The notes: generated by a model from the letters alone, not told the origin. DNA of 64,000 bases from an uncultured Clostridia bacterium (GCA_934177725.1 CAKPPO010000007.1:1-64000); one strand, 5' to 3'; counted from the first letter of the stretch, positions 27,465 to 36,830 are shown. Made by a program: numbers and translations.

Positions 27465-28781
27465 ATGAATGTAATTTTATTATCAGGAGGCTCAGGAAAA
27501 AGACTATGGCCTCTATCAAACGATATACGTTCTAAGCAATTTATAAAAATATTCAAAAATGAAAATGGCGAATATGAATCAATGTTAGAACGTATGTATA
27601 AAAATATTAAAAAAATAGATAATGAATCAATAGTTACTATAGCTACATCACAAACTCAGGTTTCAACAATTAATAATCAAATTGGAAAAGAAATAGGAAT
27701 TTCAATTGAACCATGTCGTAAGGATACATTTCCAGCCATAGCTTTAGCTACAGCATATTTGCATGATGTAAAAAATATTTCTTTAGATGAAGCAGTAGTT
27801 GTTTGTCCTGTTGATCCATATGTTGATGGCGACTATTTTATAGCTTTACAAAAATTATATGAGTTAGCAAAAGATCCAAAATATAATTTGTCATTAATGG
27901 GAATAACTCCAACATATCCAAGTGAAAAATATGGCTACATTATTCCAGAAACAGAGCAAGAAACAAGCAAAGTAAAAATGTTTAAAGAAAAACCTAATTT
28001 AGAAACAGCTAAAGAATATATTAAACAAGGAGCATTATGGAATGGTGGAATTTTTGCATATAAACTAAAATATGTTTTAGATATTGCTCATAAACTAATA
28101 GAATTTGAAGATTATTATGATTTATTTAACAAATATGAAACTTTAGAAAAAACAAGTTTTGACTATGCAGTTGTTGAAAAAGAAAAACAAATACAGGTTA
28201 TGAAATTCGATGGCAAATGGAAAGACTTGGGAACGTGGAATACTTTAACGGAAGCTATGGATGAAAAAATCTTTGGTAAAGGTATTGAGAACGATAAATG
28301 TGAAAATACACATATTATCAACGAATTAAATGTACCTATTTTGTGTATGGGATTAAAAAATATAGTAGTAGCAGCAAGTAGCGAAGGAATATTAGTATCA
28401 GATAAGGAACAATCAAGTTATATAAAACCATTTGTAGAGAATATAAATCAACAAATTATGTTTGCTGAAAAATCTTGGGGAAGCTATCGCGTAATTGACA
28501 TCCAAGAAGAAAGCATGACAATTCTTGTTATGCTAAATTCAGGAAGTCATATGAAATATCATAGTCATGATTTTAGAAATGAAGTATGGACAGTTATATC
28601 AGGTAAAGGGAAAACTGTAATTGATGGAATGGAACAAATAGTAAAAGCAGGAGATGTTATTACAATGGAAGCAGGATGTAAACATACAATTATTGCTGAA
28701 ACAGAATTAAAGGTAATAGAAGTTCAATTAGGCAAGGAGATAAGTGTGAATGACAAGCACGAATTTAAATTGGAAGAATAA
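27465..28781 (+). CDS. manC: Mannose-1-phosphate guanylyltransferase with cupin domain
   Basis: It makes GDP-mannose from mannose 1-phosphate and GTP. The 438-aa protein has the pyrophosphorylase signature LLSGGSGKRLWPLS (5-18), FKEKPN and ALWNGGIF. A C-terminal cupin (around residues 350-430) has MKYHSHDFRNEVWTVISGKG, like type II PMI/GMP enzymes. The domain between the two is shorter than in classic bifunctional enzymes, and a separate class I isomerase follows, so the isomerase activity is uncertain. Its end overlaps manA by 32 bp. Confidence 0.94.
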   Translation: MNVILLSGGSGKRLWPLSNDIRSKQFIKIFKNENGEYESMLERMYKNIKKIDNESIVTIATSQTQVSTINNQIGKEIGISIEPCRKDTFPAIALATAYLHDVKNISLDEAVVVCPVDPYVDGDYFIALQKLYELAKDPKYNLSLMGITPTYPSEKYGYIIPETEQETSKVKMFKEKPNLETAKEYIKQGALWNGGIFAYKLKYVLDIAHKLIEFEDYYDLFNKYETLEKTSFDYAVVEKEKQIQVMKFDGKWKDLGTWNTLTEAMDEKIFGKGIENDKCENTHIINELNVPILCMGLKNIVVAASSEGILVSDKEQSSYIKPFVENINQQIMFAEKSWGSYRVIDIQEESMTILVMLNSGSHMKYHSHDFRNEVWTVISGKGKTVIDGMEQIVKAGDVITMEAGCKHTIIAETELKVIEVQLGKEISVNDKHEFKLEE

Positions 28782-29760
28782 TAATTATCCATTCTTATTA
28801 AGACCAAATGGAAAAGACTATTTATGGGGTGGAAATAGATTAAATGAAGAATTTAATAAGAATATAAACTTAATACCTCTTGCTGAAACTTGGGAATGTT
28901 CTACACATCCAGATGGACCAAGTTATGTTGCTAGTGGAAAGCATAAAGGAAAATCACTAACTGAAGTTTTAAAAGCACATCCAGAATATTTGGGAACACA
29001 CCCAAAAACAGAAGGAAAGTTACCAATACTAATAAAACTTATAGATGCAAAGAAGAATTTATCAGTTCAAGTTCATCCAAATGATGAATATGCAATGAAA
29101 TATGAAAATGGGCAATTAGGTAAAACGGAAATGTGGTATGTTTTAGATGCTTCAAAAAATTCTGAACTAATTTATGGATTCAATTGCAATATGAATAAAG
29201 AAATAGTAAAGAATTCAATAGAAAATGGAACAATAGAAAAATACTTGCATAAAGTACCAATACATAAAGATGATATATTTTATATTGAATCTGGTACAAT
29301 TCACGCAATTGGAGCAGGGGCTTTAATAGCAGAAATACAAGAGAATTCTAATTTGACATATCGTTTATATGACTATAACAGAGTAGATAAAGAGGGAAAA
29401 TTAAGAGAGTTGCATGTAGACAAAGCGTTAAATGTAATGAATTATAAAGCATCACATAATATAAAACAACCTACTAGAGTATATAAATATAAAAAAGGAT
29501 ATTTTTCTGAATTACTTTGCAGATGTAAATATTTTGAAGTGCATAGAGAAAAAATCAATACAGAAAATTGTAAGGAAATGATTTGTTATAAAACACAAAA
29601 AAATTCGTTCCATGTTTTATTATGCATAGATGGATGTGGTACCTTAATAAATGAAAAAGAGATAATACCATTTTTTAAGGGGGATTGTATTTTTGTTCCT
29701 GCAGATTCCGTAGAATTTAAAATCCATGGAATAGCAAATTTTCTAAATATTAATAGCTAA
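28750..29760 (+). CDS. manA: Mannose-6-phosphate isomerase, class I
   Basis: This zinc enzyme interconverts fructose 6-phosphate and mannose 6-phosphate, feeding the GDP-mannose route. The 336-aa protein shows LSVQVHPNDEYAMKYENG with the zinc-binding His. GKTEMWYVLDA and YIESGTIHAIGAG, with further ligands, follow. The start ATG at 28750 lies inside manC after CAAGGAGATAAG, suggesting coupled translation. It is the last gene of the 13.2-29.8 kb operon. Confidence 0.95.
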   Translation: MTSTNLNWKNNNYPFLLRPNGKDYLWGGNRLNEEFNKNINLIPLAETWECSTHPDGPSYVASGKHKGKSLTEVLKAHPEYLGTHPKTEGKLPILIKLIDAKKNLSVQVHPNDEYAMKYENGQLGKTEMWYVLDASKNSELIYGFNCNMNKEIVKNSIENGTIEKYLHKVPIHKDDIFYIESGTIHAIGAGALIAEIQENSNLTYRLYDYNRVDKEGKLRELHVDKALNVMNYKASHNIKQPTRVYKYKKGYFSELLCRCKYFEVHREKINTENCKEMICYKTQKNSFHVLLCIDGCGTLINEKEIIPFFKGDCIFVPADSVEFKIHGIANFLNINS

Positions 29761-29798
29761 TAATACACATTATATAGAATTTATATACAAAATATTTT

Positions 29799-29838
29799 AA
29801 TAAGAGCATAGATTAAAAATATGCTTTTATTTTTTTAA
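29799..29838 (+). terminator. Terminator of the main polysaccharide operon
   Basis: AATAAGAGCATA pairs with TATGCTTTTATT (one G-U) and is followed by a T-run. It is 40 bp after manA. Confidence 0.8.
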
Positions 29839-29874
29839 ATATTTTTACTTTTTATAAAAAATATTTAAAAAATA

Positions 29875-29903
29875 TTGCACATAATATACAAATTAGATAT
29901 AAT
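29875..29903 (+). promoter_or_regulatory. Sigma-A promoter of the Wzz/kinase operon
   Basis: TTGCAC (29875-29880), a 17-bp spacer and TATAAT (29898-29903), 40 bp before the Wzz start. The length-control genes can thus be expressed separately from the biosynthetic operon. Confidence 0.8.
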
Positions 29904-29942
29904 AAATATATATATGAATTCAAAAGAAAAAAGGGGAAAAAG

Positions 29943-30659
29943 ATGGAAGAACTAAATATAAAAGAGTTATTTAATATATTTTGGACAAGGAAAGTAAGAA
30001 TATTACTAATTGTCCTTATTTTTGTTGTTTTAGGCGCTTTATATTCATATTATTATGTAATACCCAAATATAAGGCATATACAACACTAGTATTGGCGAC
30101 TTCAAGTGAAGGACAAGACAATACAGAAACAATAACAACTACAGATATATCACTTAATAACAATTTGGTTGCGACATATAGTGAACTTATAAAAAGTAAA
30201 ACAGTATTAAGACAAGTAATTAGTAATTTAGATATAGATGCATCAGAAGAGAAAATAAAAAATAATGTGTCTGTAACAGCAGTAAAGAACACACAATTGA
30301 TACAAATAAATGTTACAGATGAAAATCCATACCAAGCTAAAATAATAGCAAACGAAGTGGCAAAGGTATTTGCAAGTAAAGTATCAGAAATATACAATAT
30401 AAATAATGTCTACGTATTAGACAAGGCGGAAGAAACATTAACCCCATATAATATAAATCATGTAAAAGATATAAGTATGTTTACATTTGTTGGTTTTATT
30501 GTAGCATGTATATATGCTTTAATCGCAAATATGTTAGACACAACAGTAAAAAACAAAGAAGATATAGAAAAGAAAATAGGTTTAAGTGTGTTAGTAAGTA
30601 TACCTATAAACAATTTTGAAGACTTACCAAAACCTATAAAAAAAGGAGGGAGAAAATAA
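29943..30659 (+). CDS. Wzz/CapA-type chain-length regulator
   Basis: This is a polysaccharide co-polymerase (238 aa) that controls chain length and activates its partner tyrosine kinase. An N-terminal Wzz motif and membrane helix (about 18-38) are followed by an extracytoplasmic domain. A second helix lies at about 178-198, with a short cytosolic tail (ISIPINNFEDLPKP region) that contacts the kinase. It overlaps the kinase gene by one base (TAATG). Confidence 0.92.
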   Translation: MEELNIKELFNIFWTRKVRILLIVLIFVVLGALYSYYYVIPKYKAYTTLVLATSSEGQDNTETITTTDISLNNNLVATYSELIKSKTVLRQVISNLDIDASEEKIKNNVSVTAVKNTQLIQINVTDENPYQAKIIANEVAKVFASKVSEIYNINNVYVLDKAEETLTPYNINHVKDISMFTFVGFIVACIYALIANMLDTTVKNKEDIEKKIGLSVLVSIPINNFEDLPKPIKKGGRK

Positions 30660-31597
30660 TGAAGAGAGAAATTATTACATTTAGAGAACCTAAATCTCCT
30701 ATATCAGAAATTTTTAGAACTTTAAGGACTAATGTACAATTTGCTAATACAAAAAGGGGATTACATTCACTTCTTATTACTTCTACAACTCCTGGGGAAG
30801 GAAAAAGTTGGGTATCTGCAAATTTGGCGGTAGCTTTTGCACAAGCTGGTAAAAAAGTTATTCTAGTAGATTGTGATATGAGAAAAGGAAGACAATTTTC
30901 AATTTTTGGAGTTTCTCCTACACCAGGACTTTCAAATTTCTTATCTGGAATAAATTCAAATGGAGAAGAAAGTAGTACTAATATATTAACATATCTAAAA
31001 GAAACAGAAGTAGATAATTTATATCTAATTACAGCTGGAAGCATTCCACCGAATCCATCTGAATTATTAGTTTCAGAGCAAATGATGCAAGCAGTAGAAG
31101 AATTAAAAACAATATGTGATTTAGTTATATTTGATGGTACACCATGCTCATTAGTAACAGATGCAGTCATAATTTCTAGATATGTAGATACAACTCTAAT
31201 TGTTTCAGCATATAAAACTACAAAGATGGATGACTTAGAAAAAATAAAGAAAGATATAGAGAATGTTGGAGGAAAAATAGCAGGTGTTGTTATAAATAAA
31301 ATTCCAGTGTCTCAGAAACAATACTATTCTACATATTATTATGGAGAAACTAGTTTAGATAAAAGAAATAAAAAAAGAGAAAAAGAAGAGGAAGAGCGTC
31401 TGTCTGAAATAAAAAGGCAGGAATTGAAGGAAAAGTCTAAAAAAGTGATTAATCAGAATAGAAAAACTAATGAGGTAAATGATAAAAAATTAGGATATTC
31501 AATAGATAAATTAGAAGAAGAACAAGAGGATATACTAAAACAAATGTCAAAATATGTTGATGAAGAAAAAGCAAAATTGAAAAGAGGAGAAGACTAA
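30659..31597 (+). CDS. BY-kinase (CpsD/CapB-type tyrosine autokinase) with an extended tail
   Basis: This cytosolic bacterial tyrosine kinase partners the Wzz protein just upstream. Walker A TTPGEGKS (43-50), Walker A' VILVDCDMRK (67-76) and Walker B LVIFDG (155-160) are intact. The tyrosine cluster QYYSTYYYG (221-229) is normally at the extreme C-terminus. Here it is followed by about 84 highly charged residues rich in Lys and Glu, probably helical. The tail is unusual for CpsD proteins (about 230 aa). It overlaps the phosphatase gene by one base. Confidence 0.93.
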   Translation: MKREIITFREPKSPISEIFRTLRTNVQFANTKRGLHSLLITSTTPGEGKSWVSANLAVAFAQAGKKVILVDCDMRKGRQFSIFGVSPTPGLSNFLSGINSNGEESSTNILTYLKETEVDNLYLITAGSIPPNPSELLVSEQMMQAVEELKTICDLVIFDGTPCSLVTDAVIISRYVDTTLIVSAYKTTKMDDLEKIKKDIENVGGKIAGVVINKIPVSQKQYYSTYYYGETSLDKRNKKREKEEEERLSEIKRQELKEKSKKVINQNRKTNEVNDKKLGYSIDKLEEEQEDILKQMSKYVDEEKAKLKRGED

Positions 31598-32367
31598 TGA
31601 TAGACTTTCATTCTCATATTATATATGGTGTAGATGACGGAGCAAATACAATAGAAAATTCAATAGAAATATTGAAAAGTGCAAAGATTGCAGGTTTTAA
31701 TAGTATTATATTAACACCTCATTACATGGAGAACTATTATGAATATCATACTAACGAAATAGAAAATAGAGTTTATGAACTTAAGAATATATGTAAAAAA
31801 GAAAATATAGATATAAATTTGTATCAAGCAAATGAAGTATATATTACCAATAATATGATAAAATTAATAGAAGAAGGAAAAATAAGTACTATAAATCAAA
31901 CAAGATATGTTTTATTTGAACTACCAATGAATGAAGAACCACAAAATTTATTAGAAGTAATATATTTACTAAAAGAAAAGAATATTACTCCTATAATAGC
32001 ACATCCAGAAAGATATAGATATATTCAAAAAAATCCAAACAGATTAATAGAACTTATAGATATGGGGGTTCTATTTCAAGCGAATTATGGAAGTATAATC
32101 GGACGATATGGAAGAGAATGCAAAACAACGGTAAAACTTTTAATAAAAAATAATTTTATTCATTTTTTGGGTACAGACGTGCATAAAACTACCAATATAT
32201 ATTCTAAAATATCAGAAATAAGAAAAGAATTAAAAAAATTGATAACAGAGAGACAAATAGAAGAATTAGTACAAGAAAATGCTGAAAAAATTTTGAATAA
32301 TGAATCAATAGAAATAAAAGATCCAAATATGATTAAAAAAAACATATTAGAAAAAATTTTTTCTTAA
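31597..32367 (+). CDS. CpsB/CapC-type PHP tyrosine phosphatase
   Basis: This manganese-dependent phosphotyrosine phosphatase (256 aa) dephosphorylates the BY-kinase. PHP-fold metal motifs are seen: MIDFHSHIIYGVDDG (1-15), LTPHYMENYYEYH, PIIAHPERYRYI and FLGTDVHKT. It is translationally coupled to the kinase by a TAATG overlap. Together with Wzz and the kinase it makes the standard phosphorylation switch for polymer length. Confidence 0.94.
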   Translation: MIDFHSHIIYGVDDGANTIENSIEILKSAKIAGFNSIILTPHYMENYYEYHTNEIENRVYELKNICKKENIDINLYQANEVYITNNMIKLIEEGKISTINQTRYVLFELPMNEEPQNLLEVIYLLKEKNITPIIAHPERYRYIQKNPNRLIELIDMGVLFQANYGSIIGRYGRECKTTVKLLIKNNFIHFLGTDVHKTTNIYSKISEIRKELKKLITERQIEELVQENAEKILNNESIEIKDPNMIKKNILEKIFS

Positions 32368-32455
32368 TTATATAGAAAATATATTGCAAATATTTAAAAT
32401 TAAATATAAAATAAAAACATACATATGAAAAAATAAAATAAGGAGGAAACAAAAG

Positions 32456-32794
32456 ATGCCAATTTTTAATTTATCAAATCCAGTTAATATATTAATAACA
32501 TTAGTACTTTTTGTATTGGTATTATTATTATCAAAGGAAGTGAAGAAAAGTAGTATAACATGTATAATGTTATTGTTTTTCTTAGGCTTAATAATAGGCC
32601 ATAGTATAGAATATGTTACAGCACAAGACCCTACAGGTGAAATAATTAAAACAATTGCAAATTGTATTGCAGTAGATTTTATATTTGTTTTTCTATCATT
32701 TATTGGATATCTTTGGACAAATGATATTGAAGCAAAGGCAAAAAAATTGAAAAGTATAGACAATAGCCTAGATTGGTTTTGGAAAAAAGTTTAA
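32456..32794 (+). CDS. Small membrane protein of unknown function
   Basis: This 112-aa protein has three hydrophobic helices (about residues 8-25, 33-50 and 67-87) and ends in a basic/aromatic tail (DNSLDWFWKKV). I do not recognise the family. It has a good ribosome binding site (AAGGAGGAAAC). It lies between the phosphatase and the Wzz/pseudo-kinase fusion, so it may assist polysaccharide export or regulation. That is inference from position only. Confidence 0.75.
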   Translation: MPIFNLSNPVNILITLVLFVLVLLLSKEVKKSSITCIMLLFFLGLIIGHSIEYVTAQDPTGEIIKTIANCIAVDFIFVFLSFIGYLWTNDIEAKAKKLKSIDNSLDWFWKKV

Positions 32795-32823
32795 AAAAGT
32801 AATATTTTAATAGACAAAATTAT

Positions 32824-32870
32824 AAAAAAGTGTTAAAATACTATATATTAATATTTTAACACTTTTTTGT
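32824..32870 (+). terminator. Terminator after the small membrane protein
   Basis: A perfect 17-bp stem joins 32824-32840 (AAAAAAGTGTTAAAATA) to 32852-32868, ending in a T-run. Confidence 0.85.
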
Positions 32871-32932
32871 GTAATATAACACTAAAAGGTTGTAATAAAA
32901 AATAATATATAAAGTCATAGGGAGTTAAGATA

Positions 32933-34129
32933 ATGGAAGAATTGGATATAAAACAAATAGCAAAGTTTATATACCAAAGAAAAAATATTTTAATTTATAT
33001 CTTATTAATTTCTTTAATAATAGGAATATTATATACGTTTGTAATAAAAAGACCAGTATATGAATCTAAAACACAAATTTTAATAGATAAAGTAGACACC
33101 TCTATTGAAAAGTATATAACAAGTAAAGATGTGCTAAAATATAATAATATAAAAGTAACCTTTGATAAGACAAACAAAATAATTACTGCTGTAGCAAGTA
33201 ACCAAAAAAAGGATACATCTTTTAATGAAATAAATAGTTATATAGATACACTAGAGGATGGATTACAAAATACATATGGAATAAAAATATTTAAGATGTT
33301 AGAAACACCACAAGTTCCAACATCTCCTAGTAATGCAACATATTTAAAAGATATTATGATTTGTGTTTTTGTAGGATTAGTAGGATATGCAATATACATT
33401 GTAATTTTTATAAATTTTAAAGGAATAATTAACTCTAAAGAAATAGAAGAGATTACAAAACTAAATGTGTTAGGAAAAGTTAATTCAGAAAAGAAGACAA
33501 ATAGAAAAGAACAAATAAAATATATAACAAGTAATACTAATATAAATGAGCAATTAAAAAGAATAGAAGTAAATGTGGAATTAAATAAAAAGTTAGAAAA
33601 ACCAAAAACTATATTATTTACTGGAACAGAAAAACAAGTAGGAACAACATATATTGTAAATAATTTAGCAAATCAATATGCTAAAATTTATAATAAAATT
33701 TTAATTATAGATGCAAATATATTTACAAAAACATTGTCTAAGGAATATATGCTACTAGATAAAAATGGATTGACTAATATAATGGAAATGAAAATGTTAG
33801 ATAGTGTAGAAAGAATTATACAAAAAACTACTAATGAAAATGTTTATATTTTACCAGTTGGAAATATAGAAATTGAAGAAGAAAAATTTTTACAAGAGGA
33901 TATAAGAAATTTATTAAAAATATTAGAAAATAATTATGATATTATTCTAATAGATGCACCATCAATCAACGAAAAAATTATTTCGATGGTCCTTACAAAT
34001 ATTACAGATGCAACGATTATTGTAACACAAGAACAAAATGCTAAAATAGAAGATATAGAAAAAGCTAAAATAACAATAGAAAAAGTTGGTGGAAAAATTT
34101 CAGGCGTTATACTAAACAAAGTAATGTAA
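32933..34129 (+). CDS. Wzz domain fused to a degenerate BY-kinase-like domain
   Basis: This 398-aa fusion resembles Wzc of Gram-negatives in layout. It has a Wzz part with helices at about residues 19-37 and 141-160, then an ATPase domain. The P-loop is broken: GTEKQVGTT (231-239) has Thr238 where the intact kinase at 30659 has the catalytic Lys49. Walker B ILIDAP (338-343) survives, and Walker A' keeps one Asp (ILIIDAN). The protein ends at ILNKVM without any tyrosine cluster. It is therefore probably a pseudo-kinase co-polymerase, modulating the intact system upstream. It follows a terminator, so it may have its own promoter. Confidence 0.88.
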   Translation: MEELDIKQIAKFIYQRKNILIYILLISLIIGILYTFVIKRPVYESKTQILIDKVDTSIEKYITSKDVLKYNNIKVTFDKTNKIITAVASNQKKDTSFNEINSYIDTLEDGLQNTYGIKIFKMLETPQVPTSPSNATYLKDIMICVFVGLVGYAIYIVIFINFKGIINSKEIEEITKLNVLGKVNSEKKTNRKEQIKYITSNTNINEQLKRIEVNVELNKKLEKPKTILFTGTEKQVGTTYIVNNLANQYAKIYNKILIIDANIFTKTLSKEYMLLDKNGLTNIMEMKMLDSVERIIQKTTNENVYILPVGNIEIEEEKFLQEDIRNLLKILENNYDIILIDAPSINEKIISMVLTNITDATIIVTQEQNAKIEDIEKAKITIEKVGGKISGVILNKVM

Positions 34130-34160
34130 AATTTGACTGAAATAAAAGTAACACAAAATA

Positions 34161-34207
34161 AACTCTTTCTCATATTATATATAAAAATATGAGAGGAGTT
34201 TTTTATT
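34161..34207 (+). terminator. Terminator-like hairpin covering the peroxiredoxin ribosome binding site
   Basis: AACTCTTTCTCATATT (34161-34176) pairs with AAATATGAGAGGAGTT (34185-34200), with one bulge and one G-U, followed directly by T6. The Shine-Dalgarno GAGGAG of the next gene is inside the 3' arm. It may end the preceding transcript and also act as an attenuator or RNA switch for the peroxiredoxin gene. Confidence 0.65.
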
Positions 34208-34927
34208 ATGGACTATGAAATAATGATGAATGGAAATGTAAAAATAGGAATGCAAGCGCCAGACTTTGAAGCGGATACAACTATGGGGAGAATAAATTTA
34301 AATCAATATAGAGGAAAATGGGTAGTATTATTTTCTCATCCAGGAGACTTTACCCCCGTATGTACTACAGAAATGATAGCTTTTTCTAAAGCAAATACAT
34401 ATTTTGAAAGATTAAATACTTGCTTAATAGGATTAAGTATAGATAGTAATCCATCACATTTAGCATGGGCATATGACATTTATTGTAAAACAGGTATAAT
34501 AATACCATTTCCGATAATAGCAGACAGAAATGGAGCAATAGCAAGAAAATATGGTATGATTTCAAATGACGTGAGTACGACGGAGACAGTTAGAAATGTA
34601 TTTATTATAGATGAACAAGGAATAGTTAGATTAATATTAGTTTATCCATTAAATATAGGAAGATGTATTCCAGAAATATTAAGATGTATAGAGGCACTTC
34701 AAACTTCAAAATCAAGTAATGGCTCAACGCCAGCAAATTGGGTACCATGTGAACCTATAATTATACCGGCACCGAAAACATTTAAAGAATTAGAACAAAG
34801 AAACAGAGAAATAGCGAAAAATAGAAATGGAATGAATTGGTATTTGAGCTTTAAAAATCCTGAAAAATGTATAAATGCAGAAACAAATGAATGCAAAAGA
34901 TTAGAGGAAAAAGATAAAAAACAATAA
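34208..34927 (+). CDS. Peroxiredoxin, AhpC/Prx6-like
   Basis: This thiol peroxidase (239 aa) reduces peroxides in the cytosol. The catalytic motif FTPVCTTE has the peroxidatic Cys52, and the conserved Arg lies in TETVRNVFIIDEQG. The C-terminal extension (residues about 165-239), with NWVPCEPI and two further Cys, matches the archaeal-type Prx6 group, which uses C-terminal resolving Cys. Its only visible ribosome binding site lies within a terminator-like hairpin. It has its own downstream terminator. Confidence 0.94.
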   Translation: MDYEIMMNGNVKIGMQAPDFEADTTMGRINLNQYRGKWVVLFSHPGDFTPVCTTEMIAFSKANTYFERLNTCLIGLSIDSNPSHLAWAYDIYCKTGIIIPFPIIADRNGAIARKYGMISNDVSTTETVRNVFIIDEQGIVRLILVYPLNIGRCIPEILRCIEALQTSKSSNGSTPANWVPCEPIIIPAPKTFKELEQRNREIAKNRNGMNWYLSFKNPEKCINAETNECKRLEEKDKKQ

Positions 34928-34941
34928 ATTAATTTTAGTAT

Positions 34942-34990
34942 AAAAACAAGAGTATTTACATTAATGCATTGTAAAACTCTTGTTTTTTAT
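34942..34990 (+). terminator. Terminator of the peroxiredoxin gene
   Basis: AAAACAAGAGTATTTAC pairs imperfectly with GTAAAACTCTTGTTTT, followed by T-rich sequence. Confidence 0.75.
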
Positions 34991-35137
34991 ATAAGTAAAA
35001 TAAAGATGATATTTTTATAAAAATGTTATTTTTTGTAAAAAGTACCATAGAAACACTTTACAAAATCTGTTAAAAGAAATAAAATAATTGTATGTATAAT
35101 GACAAGTTTGTTTACAATATAAATGGAGAAATATGAG

Positions 35138-36427
35138 ATGGCAAAAAAATATTTAGAAAAAGATGTACTAGAAGCAACAATAGAAAGATTAGAAATTATA
35201 TTTACTGAATTTGATAATATATATTTTAGCGTAAGTGGTGGTAAAGATAGTTCAGTAATGGTTCAGCTTGCAAATAATGTTGCTAAAAAATATAATAAAA
35301 AATTTGATGTACTTTTTATAGATTTAGAAGCGCAATATAGACATACAATAGAGCATATAGAGGAACTGAAGGAATTATCACAAATTAGAGATTTCTACCA
35401 TATAGCACTTCCAATGGCTCTTAGAAATGCTGTTTCTGTATTACAGCCTAAATGGATATGCTGGGAAGAAGAAAGTAAAAATTTGTGGGTTAGAGAAATG
35501 CCAAAAGATGCAATAAATATTCAAAATTGCCCATTCGATTGGTTTAAAAAAGGTGAAGAATTTGAAGAATTTATTATTCAATTTGCAAATTGGTATCAAA
35601 AAAAGTATGGCACGAAAGTTGCTTGTGGAATAGGAATTAGAACAGATGAAAGCTTAAATCGTTTCAGAACTATAGCTTTTCAAGAAAGAAAGATAACATA
35701 TAAAGGACACAATTGGACGACAAAATTAAAGATTAACGAAAAACATATTGATGTATATAATTTTTACCCAATTTATGATTGGAAAGTCGATGATATTTGG
35801 GGTGCAGTAAGTAAATTAGACTTAAAATTTAATTATATATATGAATTAATGTATAAAAATGGTTTAAGCATTTTTGAACAAAGACTTTGTCAACCATATG
35901 GAGACGATCAAAGAAATGGACTAAATCAATTTAAGGCCTTGGAATATGAAACATGGGGGAAGGTACTAAATCGCGTAAACGGTGTAAACTTTGGAAATAT
36001 ATATTGCAAGACTACAGCACTAGGAAACATAAAATCTTCTAAACCAGAATTTATGAGTTGGCAAGAATATACAGTATTTTTATTAGAAAGTATAGGAATA
36101 TATAATAAAGATTTAATGATACATTATTATAGAAAAATAAAAAAATTTATGATATGGTATAAAAATAAATATAACATAAATGTGGAAAATATTCCAGAAA
36201 CTGCAGAAGCAAAACTAGAAAATCAAAAAAAAGTAATCTCTTGGAGAAGAATAGCAAGAGCAATAGAAAAAAACGATTTTTACTTAAGAAGACTTTCTTT
36301 TGCACAAACTAAAACAGATGACGAAGAACTATTAAGATTAATTCATAAATGGGATAATTTGTTAAATAAGACGACCAAAACAGATGATAAAACACTATTA
36401 AAAGTAATACAAAATGAGTATAAATAA
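35138..36427 (+). CDS. ibrA: IbrA-like PAPS reductase-family protein (DUF3440)
   Basis: This 429-aa protein has an N-type ATP pyrophosphatase domain with the PP-loop SVSGGKDSSVM and LFIDLEAQYRHTIEHIEE. A long C-terminal region follows, typical of the IbrA group (NFYPIYDWKVDDIWGAVSK; FEQRLCQPYGDDQRNGL). The group is known from E. coli, where IbrA with IbrB activates eib genes; the biochemical reaction is unknown. I prefer the ATG at 35138, with GGAG at 35125-35128. It forms an operon with a GNAT-like gene and an ibrB-like gene. Confidence 0.9.
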   Translation: MAKKYLEKDVLEATIERLEIIFTEFDNIYFSVSGGKDSSVMVQLANNVAKKYNKKFDVLFIDLEAQYRHTIEHIEELKELSQIRDFYHIALPMALRNAVSVLQPKWICWEEESKNLWVREMPKDAINIQNCPFDWFKKGEEFEEFIIQFANWYQKKYGTKVACGIGIRTDESLNRFRTIAFQERKITYKGHNWTTKLKINEKHIDVYNFYPIYDWKVDDIWGAVSKLDLKFNYIYELMYKNGLSIFEQRLCQPYGDDQRNGLNQFKALEYETWGKVLNRVNGVNFGNIYCKTTALGNIKSSKPEFMSWQEYTVFLLESIGIYNKDLMIHYYRKIKKFMIWYKNKYNINVENIPETAEAKLENQKKVISWRRIARAIEKNDFYLRRLSFAQTKTDDEELLRLIHKWDNLLNKTTKTDDKTLLKVIQNEYK

Positions 36428-36449
36428 TATAGAAAAGGAAGTAATAAAA

Positions 36450-36809
36450 ATGGTAATAGAAATGAATAACAAAACAGATGGATTTTATAATTATATGGGA
36501 AAAATATTTGGCTCTAGAATAGTTCAAAGACAAATAAATGATAGAATATATGATGATAATGAAAAAAATTGGTATTTATACATAGAAGATGAAAGAGTAG
36601 TTGCATGTGTGTCTACATTAAATAATGTAATAAAAAATGTATATACTATTAAAGAGACATATTTGGAGGAAATATTAAAAAAAATAAGAAAAGAAAACAA
36701 AATAAAAGAGAGTATTGTGCCAAATGTGTATGAAAACATATATCAGAAAGTAGGTTTTAAAATTAACAAAGAAGATTCAATGAAGAATTTTATACTTATT
36801 TATGATTAA
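36450..36809 (+). CDS. GNAT-like small protein
   Basis: This 119-aa protein lies between the ibrA-like and ibrB-like genes. The pattern NWYLYIEDERVVACVSTLNN (two beta strands) followed by helices and YQKVGFKI resembles the core of GCN5-related acetyltransferases. The acetyl-CoA P-loop motif is poor (TYLEEILKKIRKENKIKES), so activity is doubtful. I choose ATG 36450 after AAAAGGAAG; an earlier in-frame ATG at 36414 overlaps the preceding gene. Its role with the IbrAB pair is unknown. Confidence 0.65.
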   Translation: MVIEMNNKTDGFYNYMGKIFGSRIVQRQINDRIYDDNEKNWYLYIEDERVVACVSTLNNVIKNVYTIKETYLEEILKKIRKENKIKESIVPNVYENIYQKVGFKINKEDSMKNFILIYD

Positions 36810-36830
36810 AAATTATACACTAATATAAGA

